Assembly: GCF_023006505.1 (NCBI RefSeq)
Contig: NZ_JALBGV010000008.1
Coordinates: 62,001 to 126,000, forward strand
Direction: 5' to 3'
Source of the DNA: Neorhizobium sp. SHOUNA12A
Lineage (GTDB): Bacteria > Pseudomonadota > Alphaproteobacteria > Rhizobiales > Rhizobiaceae
DNA: 64,000 nt
The first letter of the stretch is position 1. The number at the start of each line of letters is the position of its first letter. The position numbers were made by a program, and so were the translations under genes. A model generated the notes under the pieces. That model saw nothing but the letters and a program-made list of their open reading frames with translations. It made no database searches and was not told the DNA's origin. Below, piece by piece: positions 41,014 through 49,943 of this stretch.

Positions 41014-42912
41014 ATGCTTTCGAGAAGGACATTTATGTGGCTCGCGGGGACATTTCTCGCGACCAGGCCGGCGCTTGGGCAAGTGCCAAGCAACGATTTA
41101 CCCCGAGAACAGCTGCTGATTCTCGAAAACCCTGAAGGAACGATCAAAAACGCCGGATGGTTTAACATTTGGGCCATCAATGCCGGCGGGCAGACGACGG
41201 GTCTCCACCAGAACATGATGGACACCTTCTGGTACATCGATCCCGACCACGGTGTCGATGGTGTCTGGGACAATTCGCTCGCAACAGAAAAGCCGATCTA
41301 TAACAAGAATTTCACGGAGATGACCGTGAAGCTCCGCTCCGGCATCTTCTGGAGCGATGGCGTGGAGTTCACTGCGGACGACGTGGTGTTCACGATCGAG
41401 ACCCACATGAAGACCAGCGGCCTGCGCTGGAGTGCACCGGTTCAGATCAACGTCGCGGCGATCGAGAAGAAGAGCCCGACAGAAGTGCTCTTCAAGCTCA
41501 AAAAGCCCAATTCGCGCTTTCATGCACTGTTCACGGTTCGCTGGAACGCCATGTGGATGATGCCGAAGCATGTGTTTGAGAAAGCCGGTGACGTTCTCAA
41601 GTTCGACTTCAACCCGCCGGTTGGGCTCGGTGCCTATACGCTCCACAATTTCGACCGCGGCGGCAAGTGGTTCATCTGGAAGAAACGCGAGGATTGGAAG
41701 CGGACCACGGTCGCCCGGTTCGGCGAACCCGGCCCCGGCTATCTAGCCTATATTGACCCGGGACCGCCCGAAAAACGGGTTATCGAGCAGCTCAATCATC
41801 GTCTCGACGTCATCCACGATCTGTCCCCCGAAGGCATGTTCACGCTTGCCAAGGACTCGCCGTCCTCGGTCAGCTGGTTCAAGGGGTTTCCCTATGCGCA
41901 TCCTGACCCGACCCTGCCTGCGGTCATCTTCAACCATCGGCTGGAAAAATTCCAGAACAAGGACGTCCGCTGGGCGCTGGCGCTGCTGATCGACATCAAG
42001 GCTGTCAGCATGGCTTCCTATCGAGGCGCCGCCACCATCTCCGCAATCGGCGTGCCGCCCACCGGTCTTTATCCGAAATACTATTTCGAACCGATGGAGC
42101 AGTGGCTGACGGGTTTCGAACTCGACACGGGCAAGCGGAAGATCAAGCCCTACGACCCGACGACGGGCAAGCAGATCGCAGACATGCTGCGCCCGTCCCT
42201 CAAGGACCAGATACCATCGGACCCGGCTGATATAGCGACCGCGTTTGGCAAGGGATGGTGGAAACCTGATCCGGAGGCGGCAACCGAACTTCTCCAGAAA
42301 GCCGGCTTCACCAAACAGGGCGAGCGCTGGTTTCAGCCGAACGGGCAGCCATTTTCGGTAAAGGTCATGGTCGAAGGCGATCTCCGGCCGGTCATGACGC
42401 GTGCCGGATCGATCATCGCGCAGCAATGGCGGCGTTTTGGCATCGATGCGGTTATCGACGTCGCCCAGGGAACGATGATTGACCGGCGAGGTGTCGGCGA
42501 CTTCGACACCTTCATAGGCTGGAGCGTCGAGACCTGGGGCGGTCACCCGGACCTGTCGTTCTTCCTCGACAGCTGGCATTCCCAGTTTGTCGTCGACGTC
42601 GGCAAGGTGCAACCGCCGAGAAACTGGCAACGATGGGCTGAACCGAGGCTGGACAAGATCATCGAGGAGATCCGCACCATCGATTTCGACGATCCGCGTG
42701 GGGTCGAGCTCGGTCTCGATTATCTGAAGTTGGCCACCGAAGAGATGCCGATCATTCCGCTCATGGCCTACAACGTCTTCACGACCATGGACACGACGTA
42801 TTGGACCGGCTTCCCGAGCCTCGCAACCAAGCCTTACACGGACCCGGTCCCCAACTGGGGCAACACTAAATACATGATGGTCAATTTGAAGCCGACCAAG
42901 CCGGCAAAGTGA
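41014..42912 (+). CDS. ABC importer solute-binding protein, family 5, large, Tat-exported
   Basis: A 632-residue periplasmic binding protein, larger than the common 500-540 residues. GGGAGG precedes the ATG. SRRTFMWLAGTFLATRPALG is a twin-arginine-type signal, though its hydrophobic stretch is short. Family marks are MTVKLRSGIFWSDGVEFTADDVVF, VGLGAYTLHNFDRGG, VRWALALLIDIKAV and a C-terminal WGGHPDLSFFLDSW. The extra length is mainly in the middle (YYFEPMEQWLTGFELDTGK region), as in oligosaccharide-binding members. It leads an operon of two permeases, two ATPases and a GH51 enzyme, so the ligand is probably an arabinose-containing oligosaccharide. Confidence 0.93.
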   Translation: MLSRRTFMWLAGTFLATRPALGQVPSNDLPREQLLILENPEGTIKNAGWFNIWAINAGGQTTGLHQNMMDTFWYIDPDHGVDGVWDNSLATEKPIYNKNFTEMTVKLRSGIFWSDGVEFTADDVVFTIETHMKTSGLRWSAPVQINVAAIEKKSPTEVLFKLKKPNSRFHALFTVRWNAMWMMPKHVFEKAGDVLKFDFNPPVGLGAYTLHNFDRGGKWFIWKKREDWKRTTVARFGEPGPGYLAYIDPGPPEKRVIEQLNHRLDVIHDLSPEGMFTLAKDSPSSVSWFKGFPYAHPDPTLPAVIFNHRLEKFQNKDVRWALALLIDIKAVSMASYRGAATISAIGVPPTGLYPKYYFEPMEQWLTGFELDTGKRKIKPYDPTTGKQIADMLRPSLKDQIPSDPADIATAFGKGWWKPDPEAATELLQKAGFTKQGERWFQPNGQPFSVKVMVEGDLRPVMTRAGSIIAQQWRRFGIDAVIDVAQGTMIDRRGVGDFDTFIGWSVETWGGHPDLSFFLDSWHSQFVVDVGKVQPPRNWQRWAEPRLDKIIEEIRTIDFDDPRGVELGLDYLKLATEEMPIIPLMAYNVFTTMDTTYWTGFPSLATKPYTDPVPNWGNTKYMMVNLKPTKPAK

Positions 42913-42919
42913 GAAACTG

Positions 42920-42948
42920 CCGCCCGGAGCCTCCAAGGCACCGGGCGG
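42920..42948 (+). terminator. Hairpin after the large binding-protein gene
   Basis: CCGCCCGG and CCGGGCGG form a perfect 8-bp stem. An inner GCCT/AGGC stem continues after an A-A mismatch, with a 3-base loop. It lies 8 bases past the binding-protein stop and before the first permease. No U-tract follows, so partial attenuation or mRNA protection is likely. Confidence 0.7.
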
Positions 42949-42976
42949 AGACCTCATCCCGATATACGAGGCATCA

Positions 42977-43984
42977 ATGCGATCCTACGCCATCTATGTG
43001 GCCAAGCGCATCCTACAGTTCGCGCTGGTCGTTTTTGTCGGCATCAGCATCACGTTTCTGATCACGCATCTCACGCCGATAGATCCGGTCGAGCATGCCG
43101 TCGCACAAGTGAGCACATTTGGCTTTTCCAGCCCCGAATCCATTGAGCTTCTTCGGCAGTCCCTCAAGGAACTCTACGGCGTCGGCGACAATCTGTGGGA
43201 GGAGTATCTCATATTCTGGCGACGACTGGCGATGCTCGACTTCGGCCCCTCGCTATCGGCATTTCCGACGCCCGTGAGTGAACTGATTGGAAGAGCCATC
43301 CCCTGGACGATCGGTCTGCTTACAGTGTCGACGCTATTGAGCTGGTTTATTGGCAATGTCCTTGGCGGACTGGCAGGCTACTACAGCCGCAATCGCATCC
43401 TTCGGGTCCTCGGCATGATCATGATGGGGCTCCATCCGGTACCCTACTATATTGTTGCCTTCGTTCTGTTGATCGTCTTCACATTCCTCTTGCCGATCCT
43501 GCCGAGCAGCGGCGGCTACGAGATGAACCTCCGGACTGGATGGACGCCGCAATTCGTGGGCAGCGTCCTGATGCACTCCATTCTGCCTTCGCTCTCCCTC
43601 ATCCTTGTCGGTGTCGGAAGCTGGTTCATGGGAATGCGGGCGCTGGTCTCGAATATCGTGACCGACGACTACGTCACCTATGCTGCGCTCGCCGGCGTAC
43701 CGGACAAAAAGCTCGTAACGTCCTACGTCATGCGCAATGCATTCCTGCCGCAGATCACCGGCCTTGCAATGTCGATCGGCGCGATCTTCAACGGCGCGGT
43801 GATCACCGAACAGGTCTTCGGATACCCGGGGATCGGGCGCCTTCTGGTTGAGGCCGTCCATGCTGCCGATTATTCGCTCGTTTTGGGCATCACCTCGATT
43901 GCCATCATCGCAGTTTCGGCGGCCGTCTTCATCATCGACATCATCTATCCCCTGATCGACCCGCGCGTACAGGTGAGCCAATGA
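42977..43984 (+). CDS. Opp-type ABC permease, first subunit
   Basis: A 335-residue inner-membrane permease of the OppB/DppB class. It starts with KRILQFALVVFVGISITFLITHL and has the N-terminal domain feature ESIELLRQSLKELYG. A periplasmic or loop insertion near residues 180-205 (PILPSSGGYEMNLRTGWTPQ) is longer than in peptide permeases. The coupling region is DDYVTYAALAGVPDKKLV and the C-terminus is DPRVQVSQ. ATGA overlap with the next permease indicates coupled translation. Confidence 0.94.
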   Translation: MRSYAIYVAKRILQFALVVFVGISITFLITHLTPIDPVEHAVAQVSTFGFSSPESIELLRQSLKELYGVGDNLWEEYLIFWRRLAMLDFGPSLSAFPTPVSELIGRAIPWTIGLLTVSTLLSWFIGNVLGGLAGYYSRNRILRVLGMIMMGLHPVPYYIVAFVLLIVFTFLLPILPSSGGYEMNLRTGWTPQFVGSVLMHSILPSLSLILVGVGSWFMGMRALVSNIVTDDYVTYAALAGVPDKKLVTSYVMRNAFLPQITGLAMSIGAIFNGAVITEQVFGYPGIGRLLVEAVHAADYSLVLGITSIAIIAVSAAVFIIDIIYPLIDPRVQVSQ

Positions 43985-44841
43985 TTGCCGTCCTCAGAGA
44001 CCTGTTCCGCTATAACGGCGAGTTCGCAATCGGATGCGTGATCATGGCGATCATCCTCGGCCTTGCCGTAGCTTCCTTTTTCTCGCCATACGAACCGATC
44101 GACTCCTACGTTGTGGCCTTGGATGCGCCACCGTCGCTGGAATATATATTCGGAACCAATTCGCGCGGTCAGGACATCTTCTGGCAACTGACCTTTGCGA
44201 TCCGCAATACCCTCGCCTTCGGCTTCATCGTAGCGCTCATCAGTCGCATACTCTCCCTGACGATCGGACTGATCTCCGGTTATGTCGGCGGGATCGTCGA
44301 TCGCATCCTGATGTCGATCAACGACACGTTTATCGTCATTCCACTGTTCCCGCTTCTGGTCCTGCTCTATTTCGTGTTGCGTGACGACATGACCTGGTTC
44401 GTGCTGGCACTCGTCATGGCGGGCCTCGGATGGGCCTATGATGCGCGGCTTATTCGATCGGTCATGATAAGCCTCAGAACCCGTGAATTCACCAACACCA
44501 GCGTTTTTTCCGGCATGTCGATGCCGAGGATCGTCACGCAGGAACATCTGCCCTATGTGCTGCCGATCGTCTTCTCGACTTTCATGAATAACATGAACTG
44601 GTCGATCGGGCTCGAAGTCACGCTTGCAGTCCTGGGCTTTACCGATGTCGACACACCGACCGTCGGCGGCATGATCTTCTGGGCCAACCAGCACAGTGCA
44701 ATGGTGTCCGGAGTCTGGTGGTGGTACTTCTTTCCCACCCTCTTCGTGACGTTGACGTTCATCGGCCTCTTCCTTCTGGCCATCTCGATGAATGAATACA
44801 TCGATCCGCGCAGCCGGCTCGATCGGATGGGGAATTCCTGA
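43981..44841 (+). CDS. Opp-type ABC permease, second subunit
   Basis: A 286-residue inner-membrane permease of the OppC/DppC class. It shows the N-terminal helix, the periplasmic IFGTNSRGQDIFWQL (a variant of the usual GTDxxGRD), RILSLTIGLISGYVGG, and a coupling region reading TREFTNTSVFSGMSMPRIV. The C-terminal part has LEVTLAVLGFTDVDTPTVGG where most members have LSFLGLG. These variants are shared by carbohydrate-type Opp systems. The stop shares its last base with the next start. Confidence 0.93.
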   Translation: MIAVLRDLFRYNGEFAIGCVIMAIILGLAVASFFSPYEPIDSYVVALDAPPSLEYIFGTNSRGQDIFWQLTFAIRNTLAFGFIVALISRILSLTIGLISGYVGGIVDRILMSINDTFIVIPLFPLLVLLYFVLRDDMTWFVLALVMAGLGWAYDARLIRSVMISLRTREFTNTSVFSGMSMPRIVTQEHLPYVLPIVFSTFMNNMNWSIGLEVTLAVLGFTDVDTPTVGGMIFWANQHSAMVSGVWWWYFFPTLFVTLTFIGLFLLAISMNEYIDPRSRLDRMGNS

Positions 44842-45908
44842 TGACGCAGATCCCCGTCTCAGCCGGCAACGGACACGCGCACGTCCTGGAAACGAGTAAT
44901 CTCCGCGCCTACTACCGGATGAAATATTTCGGGATCGACCGCGAAGTAAGAGCTGTCGACGGGATCTCGATACATGTGCGCAAGCACGAGATCTATGGCA
45001 TTGCGGGCGAATCCAGCTGCGGCAAGACCACGTTCATCAAAGCGATCGCGGCTGCGATCAGGCCCCCGTTGGAAATTGTTGGCGGGCAGGTGAAATACAG
45101 CTTCATCGACGATGATCTCTATGCACTGCCCCCGGCACGACGTGCAGCCATTCGCTGGCGCCACCTCTCTTACATCCTGCAAGGGTCGATGAACGTACTC
45201 AATCCCGTTCGTCGCATTCACAAGACGTTCGAGGATTTCGCGTTCCGGCACATGCATTTGCCACGCGCCGAATTCGACCAGGAGGTGCGGCGCCATCTGG
45301 AGCGGCTGCGCCTTCCTGCGGAGATCCTCCGGTCCTATCCGCACGAACTCTCGGGCGGGATGCGGCAGCGCGTTTGTATTGCCCTCGCTACGCTTTGCAG
45401 GCCGGAGTTCATCATCGCCGACGAACCGACGACCGCGCTCGATGTCGTCGTCCAGAAAGACGTCCTGGCGATGATCCGAGAAACACAGCATGAATTCAAC
45501 TCGTCAATGATCTTCGTTACCCACGACCTGACGGTTCATGCAAACATCACGGACAGGCTCGGCATCATGTACGCCGGCCGTCTTGTCGAAGAAGGGCGAA
45601 CCGCTGACGTTTTTGCCAATCCCTTGCATCCGTATACGGCCCATCTGATTGCCAGCTTGCCGACGATCGGCGACAGGCATACACGCGACGGGCTTCATGG
45701 AACCCCGCCGAACCTGGCCGATCCTCCAAAAGGGTGCCGTTTCCATCCGCGATGTCCACTGGCGATGGAGATCTGCCGACACGAGAACCCGGCCCTTACC
45801 ACCCTCGCGGAAGATCACAAGGTGGCATGTTTCGCAGCGAGTTCGGACGTCCTGCCGACACCTGACGAGAAGCCGAACCAGCCCGAGGAATTGGAGACCG
45901 AGCGATGA
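44841..45908 (+). CDS. Opp-type ABC ATPase, first subunit
   Basis: A 355-residue ATPase. Walker A is GESSCGKTT (serine and cysteine where GSG is common), signature [14 protein letters not shown], Walker [15 protein letters not shown] and switch THDLTV. The C-terminal cysteine cluster is GCRFHPRCPLAMEIC, as in DppD. The Q-loop region ILQGSMNVLNPVRR replaces the usual [10 protein letters not shown]. Its ATG follows the permease stop by overlap of one base. It forms a heterodimer with the next ATPase to drive uptake. Confidence 0.94.
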   Translation: MTQIPVSAGNGHAHVLETSNLRAYYRMKYFGIDREVRAVDGISIHVRKHEIYGIAGESSCGKTTFIKAIAAAIRPPLEIVGGQVKYSFIDDDLYALPPARRAAIRWRHLSYILQGSMNVLNPVRRIHKTFEDFAFRHMHLPRAEFDQEVRRHLERLRLPAEILRSYPHELSGGMRQRVCIALATLCRPEFIIADEPTTALDVVVQKDVLAMIRETQHEFNSSMIFVTHDLTVHANITDRLGIMYAGRLVEEGRTADVFANPLHPYTAHLIASLPTIGDRHTRDGLHGTPPNLADPPKGCRFHPRCPLAMEICRHENPALTTLAEDHKVACFAASSDVLPTPDEKPNQPEELETER

Positions 45909-46801
45909 CGGCTCCTCTTCTGCAGCTCGACGGCGTCTCCAGGCTCTACAAACGAGGAGGCCTGCTTGGCCGTCAGGAATTCCGGGCCGTCGACAATGTA
46001 TCGTTCTGCCTGGAGGGCGATGAGCCTCAAGTCTTCACGATCATCGGCGAATCCGGAAGCGGCAAGACGACGCTTGCGAGGATGATCCTCAACATGGTCC
46101 GGCCAAGCGCCGGGACGATCTTTTTCAAGGGCCGCGACCTGGTTTCGATCCGCGGGACTGGAGCGCGGCGAAGGTTCATGAAAGAGGTCCAGCCGATTTT
46201 TCAGAACCCCTTCGAGGCGTTCAATCCCTTGAAACGCGTCGATCGCTATCTGTTCATGACGGCAAGAAACTTCACCGACGCCCGTTCATCCGCACAGCTG
46301 GAAGCCGTGGCCGACAAGGCGCTGAACAATGTCGGCCTTTCGATTGCCGAAGTGCGTGGGCGGTTTCCTCACGAGCTCTCCGGTGGTCAGCTCCAGCGGG
46401 TGGCGATTGCCCGGGCGCTGATCCCCGGCCCTTCGATGCTTGTCGCCGACGAGCCGGTTTCGATGGTCGATGCCTCGCTGAGAATGTCGATCGTCAATCT
46501 GTTTCGTGCACTGCGCGATGACCTCAAGGTTTCGATCATCTACATCACGCACGATCTTGCGACGGCCTATTACGTGAGCGACAGGATCATCATCATGCGC
46601 AAGGGTGAAATCGTCGAAAGCGGCGACGCACGCTCGGTCCTTGATAACCCCCAGCATCCGTACTCGCAGCTCCTGAAGTCCGCCATCCTGTCTCCCGACC
46701 CGAACGGTCGCGGCGTGCTGACCGGCGACAGCGCCGCATCTCAGCAAGCGCGCGCATCGCCGGATTCGTCGATCGAAGAGACAGAGCTGCAGTCGCATTA
46801 G
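45905..46801 (+). CDS. Opp-type ABC ATPase, second subunit (short)
   Basis: A 298-residue ATPase. Walker A is GESGSGKTT, the Q-loop region IFQNPFEAFNPLKR, signature LSGGQLQRVAIARA, Walker B LVADEPVSMVDASL and switch THDLAT. It lacks the long cysteine-containing C-terminal domain of its partner, and its tail is a short polar stretch. The start overlaps the preceding stop by four bases. Completes the importer; the GH51 gene follows 41 bases later. Confidence 0.94.
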   Translation: MTAPLLQLDGVSRLYKRGGLLGRQEFRAVDNVSFCLEGDEPQVFTIIGESGSGKTTLARMILNMVRPSAGTIFFKGRDLVSIRGTGARRRFMKEVQPIFQNPFEAFNPLKRVDRYLFMTARNFTDARSSAQLEAVADKALNNVGLSIAEVRGRFPHELSGGQLQRVAIARALIPGPSMLVADEPVSMVDASLRMSIVNLFRALRDDLKVSIIYITHDLATAYYVSDRIIIMRKGEIVESGDARSVLDNPQHPYSQLLKSAILSPDPNGRGVLTGDSAASQQARASPDSSIEETELQSH

Positions 46802-46842
46802 CGGCGAATTACCGTTTCCTGAAGCAAAGTGAGATTTGAGAG

Positions 46843-48393
46843 ATGATCAAGGCCCAAGCCCGGTTCGACCGGGACTTTATCATTGGTGACACCGACAACC
46901 GCCTGTTCGGCGCGTTTGTCGAACATCTTGGCCGCTGCGTCTATGGCGGCATTTTCGAACCCGGCCATCCGACGGCCGACGAAAAGGGGTTCAGGCGGGA
47001 TGTCCTGGAGCTCGTGCGCGAGCTCAATCCCACCATCATGCGTTACCCCGGCGGCAACTTCGTTTCCGGTTATAATTGGGAGGATGGAGTGGGGCCGGTG
47101 GAGCAGCGCCCGCGCCGCCTCGACCTGGCATGGAAATCCGTCGACACCAATCATTTCGGAACCAACGAATTCATGGACTGGTGCCGGGTGGCCGGTATCG
47201 AACCGATGTTGGCCGTCAACCTCGGCACGCGCGGGCCAGACGAAGCCCGCCATCTGCTCGAATACTGCAACCATCCTTCCGGCACCCATCTTTCTGAGCT
47301 TCGGAAACAGCACGGCTGGGAAAAACCGCACGACATCAAATTCTGGTGCCTGGGCAACGAAATGGACGGCGGTTGGCAGATGGGGGCGAAAACGGCCGAC
47401 GAATACGGCCGCATCGCGGTGGAAACCGCAAAGATGATGCGGATGACCGATCCGACGATCGAACTGGCGGCCTGCGGATCTTCCGGACGAAAAATGGCGA
47501 CCTATGGCGAATGGGAGAGGATCGTCCTCGAACACACGTTCGATCACGTCGAGTTCATATCGCTGCACACCTATCTCAACAACTATGCCGACGACACGCC
47601 GTCGTTCCTGGCAAGTCCCGACCTGATGGACAGCTTTATCGAGGAGGTGGTTTCGATTGCCGATGCCGTCGCGGCGCGACGTCGCTCCCACAAGCGCATC
47701 ATGCTGAGCTTCGATGAATGGAACGTCTGGTATCGCACTCGGCGCGGCGAACATAACCGCGTGAAGGAAGGCTGGCCCGTCGCCCCACCCATCCTGGAGG
47801 AGGAATACGACATGCAGGATGCGCTTGCCTTCGGCGGCGCATGCATCTCACTCCTCAATCACGCCGATCGCGTCAAGGCCGGATGCCTCGCCCAACTCGT
47901 AAACGCCATCGCCCCCATCATGACGGAAACCGGTGGACCGGCCTGGCGGCAAACGATCTTTTGGCCCTTCTCGGACTTCAGCAATCTCGGCAGGGGCAGC
48001 GTCCTCAGAACCCGCGTCGATACGCCGACCTATGCCACCCGCTACTACGACCCCACTCACACGGAAGACCTGTACGACAAGATCGACTCGGTTCCGTACC
48101 TCAAGTTCTCGGCGGTGCATTCGGAAGAGAACAAGACGGTCACCCTCTTCATCCTGAACCGGCATCTTTCCGACGATATGCAGGTTGATATCGCGGCAAC
48201 CGGCTTCGGCGGGCTAAAGCTGCAGCGAGCACATTCGCTGCATCACCATGATCTCAAGGCGAGTAACACCAAAAATGCGCCGAACACCGTGGCGCCTCGC
48301 GATCTGAAGGACATAGAGGTGACGAGTGACAGTGTCACGATCACCGTCCCTCCGGCGTCATGGAGCGTCGTTCGGTTCAGCGCTTCCCTGTGA
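46843..48393 (+). CDS. abfA: GH51 alpha-N-arabinofuranosidase
   Basis: A 516-residue cytoplasmic retaining glycosidase that releases arabinofuranosyl units from arabino-oligosaccharides. The family core is visible: NRLFGAFVEHLGRCVYGGIF, MRYPGGNFVSGYNWEDGVGP, the acid/base glutamate E173 in CLGNEMDG, and the nucleophile E292 in SFDEWNVW, with an all-beta C-terminal domain. The length is normal for intracellular bacterial GH51 enzymes. There is no signal peptide, consistent with cleavage after import by the transporter encoded just upstream in the same operon. Confidence 0.95.
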   Translation: MIKAQARFDRDFIIGDTDNRLFGAFVEHLGRCVYGGIFEPGHPTADEKGFRRDVLELVRELNPTIMRYPGGNFVSGYNWEDGVGPVEQRPRRLDLAWKSVDTNHFGTNEFMDWCRVAGIEPMLAVNLGTRGPDEARHLLEYCNHPSGTHLSELRKQHGWEKPHDIKFWCLGNEMDGGWQMGAKTADEYGRIAVETAKMMRMTDPTIELAACGSSGRKMATYGEWERIVLEHTFDHVEFISLHTYLNNYADDTPSFLASPDLMDSFIEEVVSIADAVAARRRSHKRIMLSFDEWNVWYRTRRGEHNRVKEGWPVAPPILEEEYDMQDALAFGGACISLLNHADRVKAGCLAQLVNAIAPIMTETGGPAWRQTIFWPFSDFSNLGRGSVLRTRVDTPTYATRYYDPTHTEDLYDKIDSVPYLKFSAVHSEENKTVTLFILNRHLSDDMQVDIAATGFGGLKLQRAHSLHHHDLKASNTKNAPNTVAPRDLKDIEVTSDSVTITVPPASWSVVRFSASL

Positions 48394-48433
48394 AACCGAA
48401 GTCGAAGACGGCCCGTACAGGCCCCATCCGCCG

Positions 48434-49360
48434 TCAGGCAAGATAGAGCCGCATGATGATGTCCTGGTCGTAGTTGCCGAAGCCGCGACCGAAGATGTTG
48501 ATGCCCCCCGGATGGGGGGCGTTCTCTTCTATGCCGATTTTCATCCTGATCGAATGATGCTCGGCCAAACCGATGTCGCCGATAGTGACATTGGAGATCG
48601 ATACGCCGTCGATAAATGATCCCTGCTTGGTGACGCGCCAAGTCTTCAGCTTGCCGTATTGAGAGCCTTCAAGCTTCCACCAGTGAGGCGTATAGACCCC
48701 ACGCTTGTCGCCATAGTCACCGGGTGACGTCCAGGTCCCGATGCGATGCTCGTTGATCCACAGCGTTATGTCGGAAGGCCAGTTGACGTTCGTGCCGGGC
48801 ACTTCCGATGAAAGTTCCATCGAAAATTCGATGGCCTCGACCGCCGAGTTAACAAGCTTGGCATTGTTCGGAAATTTGTATTCGACATTGCCGCGGCCGA
48901 ACCAGATCAATGCCGCTTGCACCCGCCCGGGGTCGAGGAAGAAATCCGGAACATCCAGCAGCCCGATGACGCCGTCTGGCGAGCAAAGTCCGCAGGGTGC
49001 GGAGACTTCGCAGCTCGTGTAGAGGCCCAGAGGCATCGCAACTTCGATCTGGTTGTTTCTCGTTGCTTTCTCGGCGGTATCGAAACGAACGATGATTTCG
49101 TCGTATTTGGCGCTGCAGACCTTCTGATTGCCCTTGGTCGCCTTGACAGAATAGGTCTCGATGAGACCCGCCTCTTCAAGGGTCAGAATGTTCACGGCAA
49201 CCGTCGACTGCGGCAGCGACAAGGCCGCGCTGATTTCATTGACGTTGAGCTTGCCGCGATCATGGAGAAGCTGAAGAATGTTGACCCGAATAGGTGAAGC
49301 CAGGCCCTTGAGAACCAAGCTGCCGGTATTGGCCGAGACGGTGAGAAAATTGGGCTTCAT
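48434..49360 (-). CDS. ArsR-like winged-helix regulator with large C-terminal sensor-like domain
   Basis: A 308-residue regulator. The N-terminal 90 residues are an ArsR-type winged helix (VLKGLASPIRVNILQLLHD, LNVNEISAALSLPQSTVAVNI, LEEAGLIET). About 200 further residues are beta-rich (VEYKFPNNAKL, MELSSEVPGTNVNWPSDITLWIN, THEN-like HRIGTWTSPGDYGDKRG) and look like a ligand-binding or carbohydrate-type beta domain, much longer than classic ArsR proteins. A cysteine group, CEVSAPCGLC, lies between the two parts. It is convergent with the GH51 operon, 40 bases apart, and probably controls it in response to sugar; a metal role is possible but not shown. Confidence 0.85.
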   Translation of the reverse strand: MKPNFLTVSANTGSLVLKGLASPIRVNILQLLHDRGKLNVNEISAALSLPQSTVAVNILTLEEAGLIETYSVKATKGNQKVCSAKYDEIIVRFDTAEKATRNNQIEVAMPLGLYTSCEVSAPCGLCSPDGVIGLLDVPDFFLDPGRVQAALIWFGRGNVEYKFPNNAKLVNSAVEAIEFSMELSSEVPGTNVNWPSDITLWINEHRIGTWTSPGDYGDKRGVYTPHWWKLEGSQYGKLKTWRVTKQGSFIDGVSISNVTIGDIGLAEHHSIRMKIGIEENAPHPGGINIFGRGFGNYDQDIIMRLYLA

Positions 49361-49943
49361 GCTTCATGATCATGCAGTTGCCCTCCCTTTGTATCAGAGA
49401 TTTTGATTTACTAAGAGCAAATTTTTCGAAGACCGGGCGATACTCTTGGTCAGCGGATGATCTAGGCGTTTTACAGACGCCAGCCCGAGTAGCTTCACAG
49501 AACCACTGTTCCCGATCGCGCGAAAGTAGCCGATCCTTCCGCAATTCTGCAAAATACGTCTTTCGGAGGATGGACAGGCTGGCTTCCGCAGAACGTCGGC
49601 AGGATCGTCTGCCATTTGCCCAACAAACCCATGGAAAGCCGCTCAAGGCTTAAACCTTTTGATCCTGTTGCCAGGACGGCTCAACGCGATACCATCCACC
49701 GGCGATACGGAGATAACCTAGGGCTCGGCTCGGAAAACGACCGACCTTGGGTTTTGCCGTAACTTACGAAGCATGGCGAAGGCTCGAGCCTTGGGGCGGA
49801 TAGGGCACGAGCCTTGGAACGGATCGTCCGGCAGTTCGTCGCTGCGTTGCAAGCCTTGCCACCCATAGCGACCATACACAGTCCCCCAATGCGTCCTGAC
49901 GTGAAGCACGTTCGGCTCCACGCAACGAGTGAAAGGGATCACG
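49361..49943. other. 583-bp intergenic region with direct repeats
   Basis: Separates the catabolic block from the EPS locus. No convincing gene: the open frames lack ribosome sites and recognisable content. Next to the ArsR-like start is a CATGATCATG palindrome (49365-49374), a possible autoregulatory site. Two 17-bp direct repeats of the form CGAGCCTTGGNNCGGAT lie at 49785-49801 and 49808-49824, 120-160 bases upstream of the first EPS-side gene. No tRNA or IS end was seen. Confidence 0.5.
49785..49824. repeat. Direct repeat pair upstream of the sterol-desaturase-like gene
   Basis: CGAGCCTTGGGGCGGAT and CGAGCCTTGGAACGGAT, 23 bp apart, differ at two positions. Partial copies of GACCTTGG (49743) and AGCCTTG (49852) flank them. 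Could be activator sites for the gene at 49944; no known regulator motif recognised. Confidence 0.6.

Noticed and set aside
43334-43981. Arginine/aspartate-rich minus-strand frame opposite the permease
   Set aside because: Antisense of hydrophobic permease codons routinely gives such charged frames; no ribosome site or family features.
48407-48435. GACGGC/GCCGTC hairpin between the GH51 and ArsR-like genes as a terminator
   Set aside because: Arms are only 6 bp, the loop is 17 bases, no U-tract is present and it touches the ArsR-like stop; too weak to list.
49361-49943. A tRNA, small RNA or short gene in the large intergenic region
   Set aside because: No cloverleaf, no terminator with U-run and no frame with a ribosome site could be seen; left as unassigned sequence.
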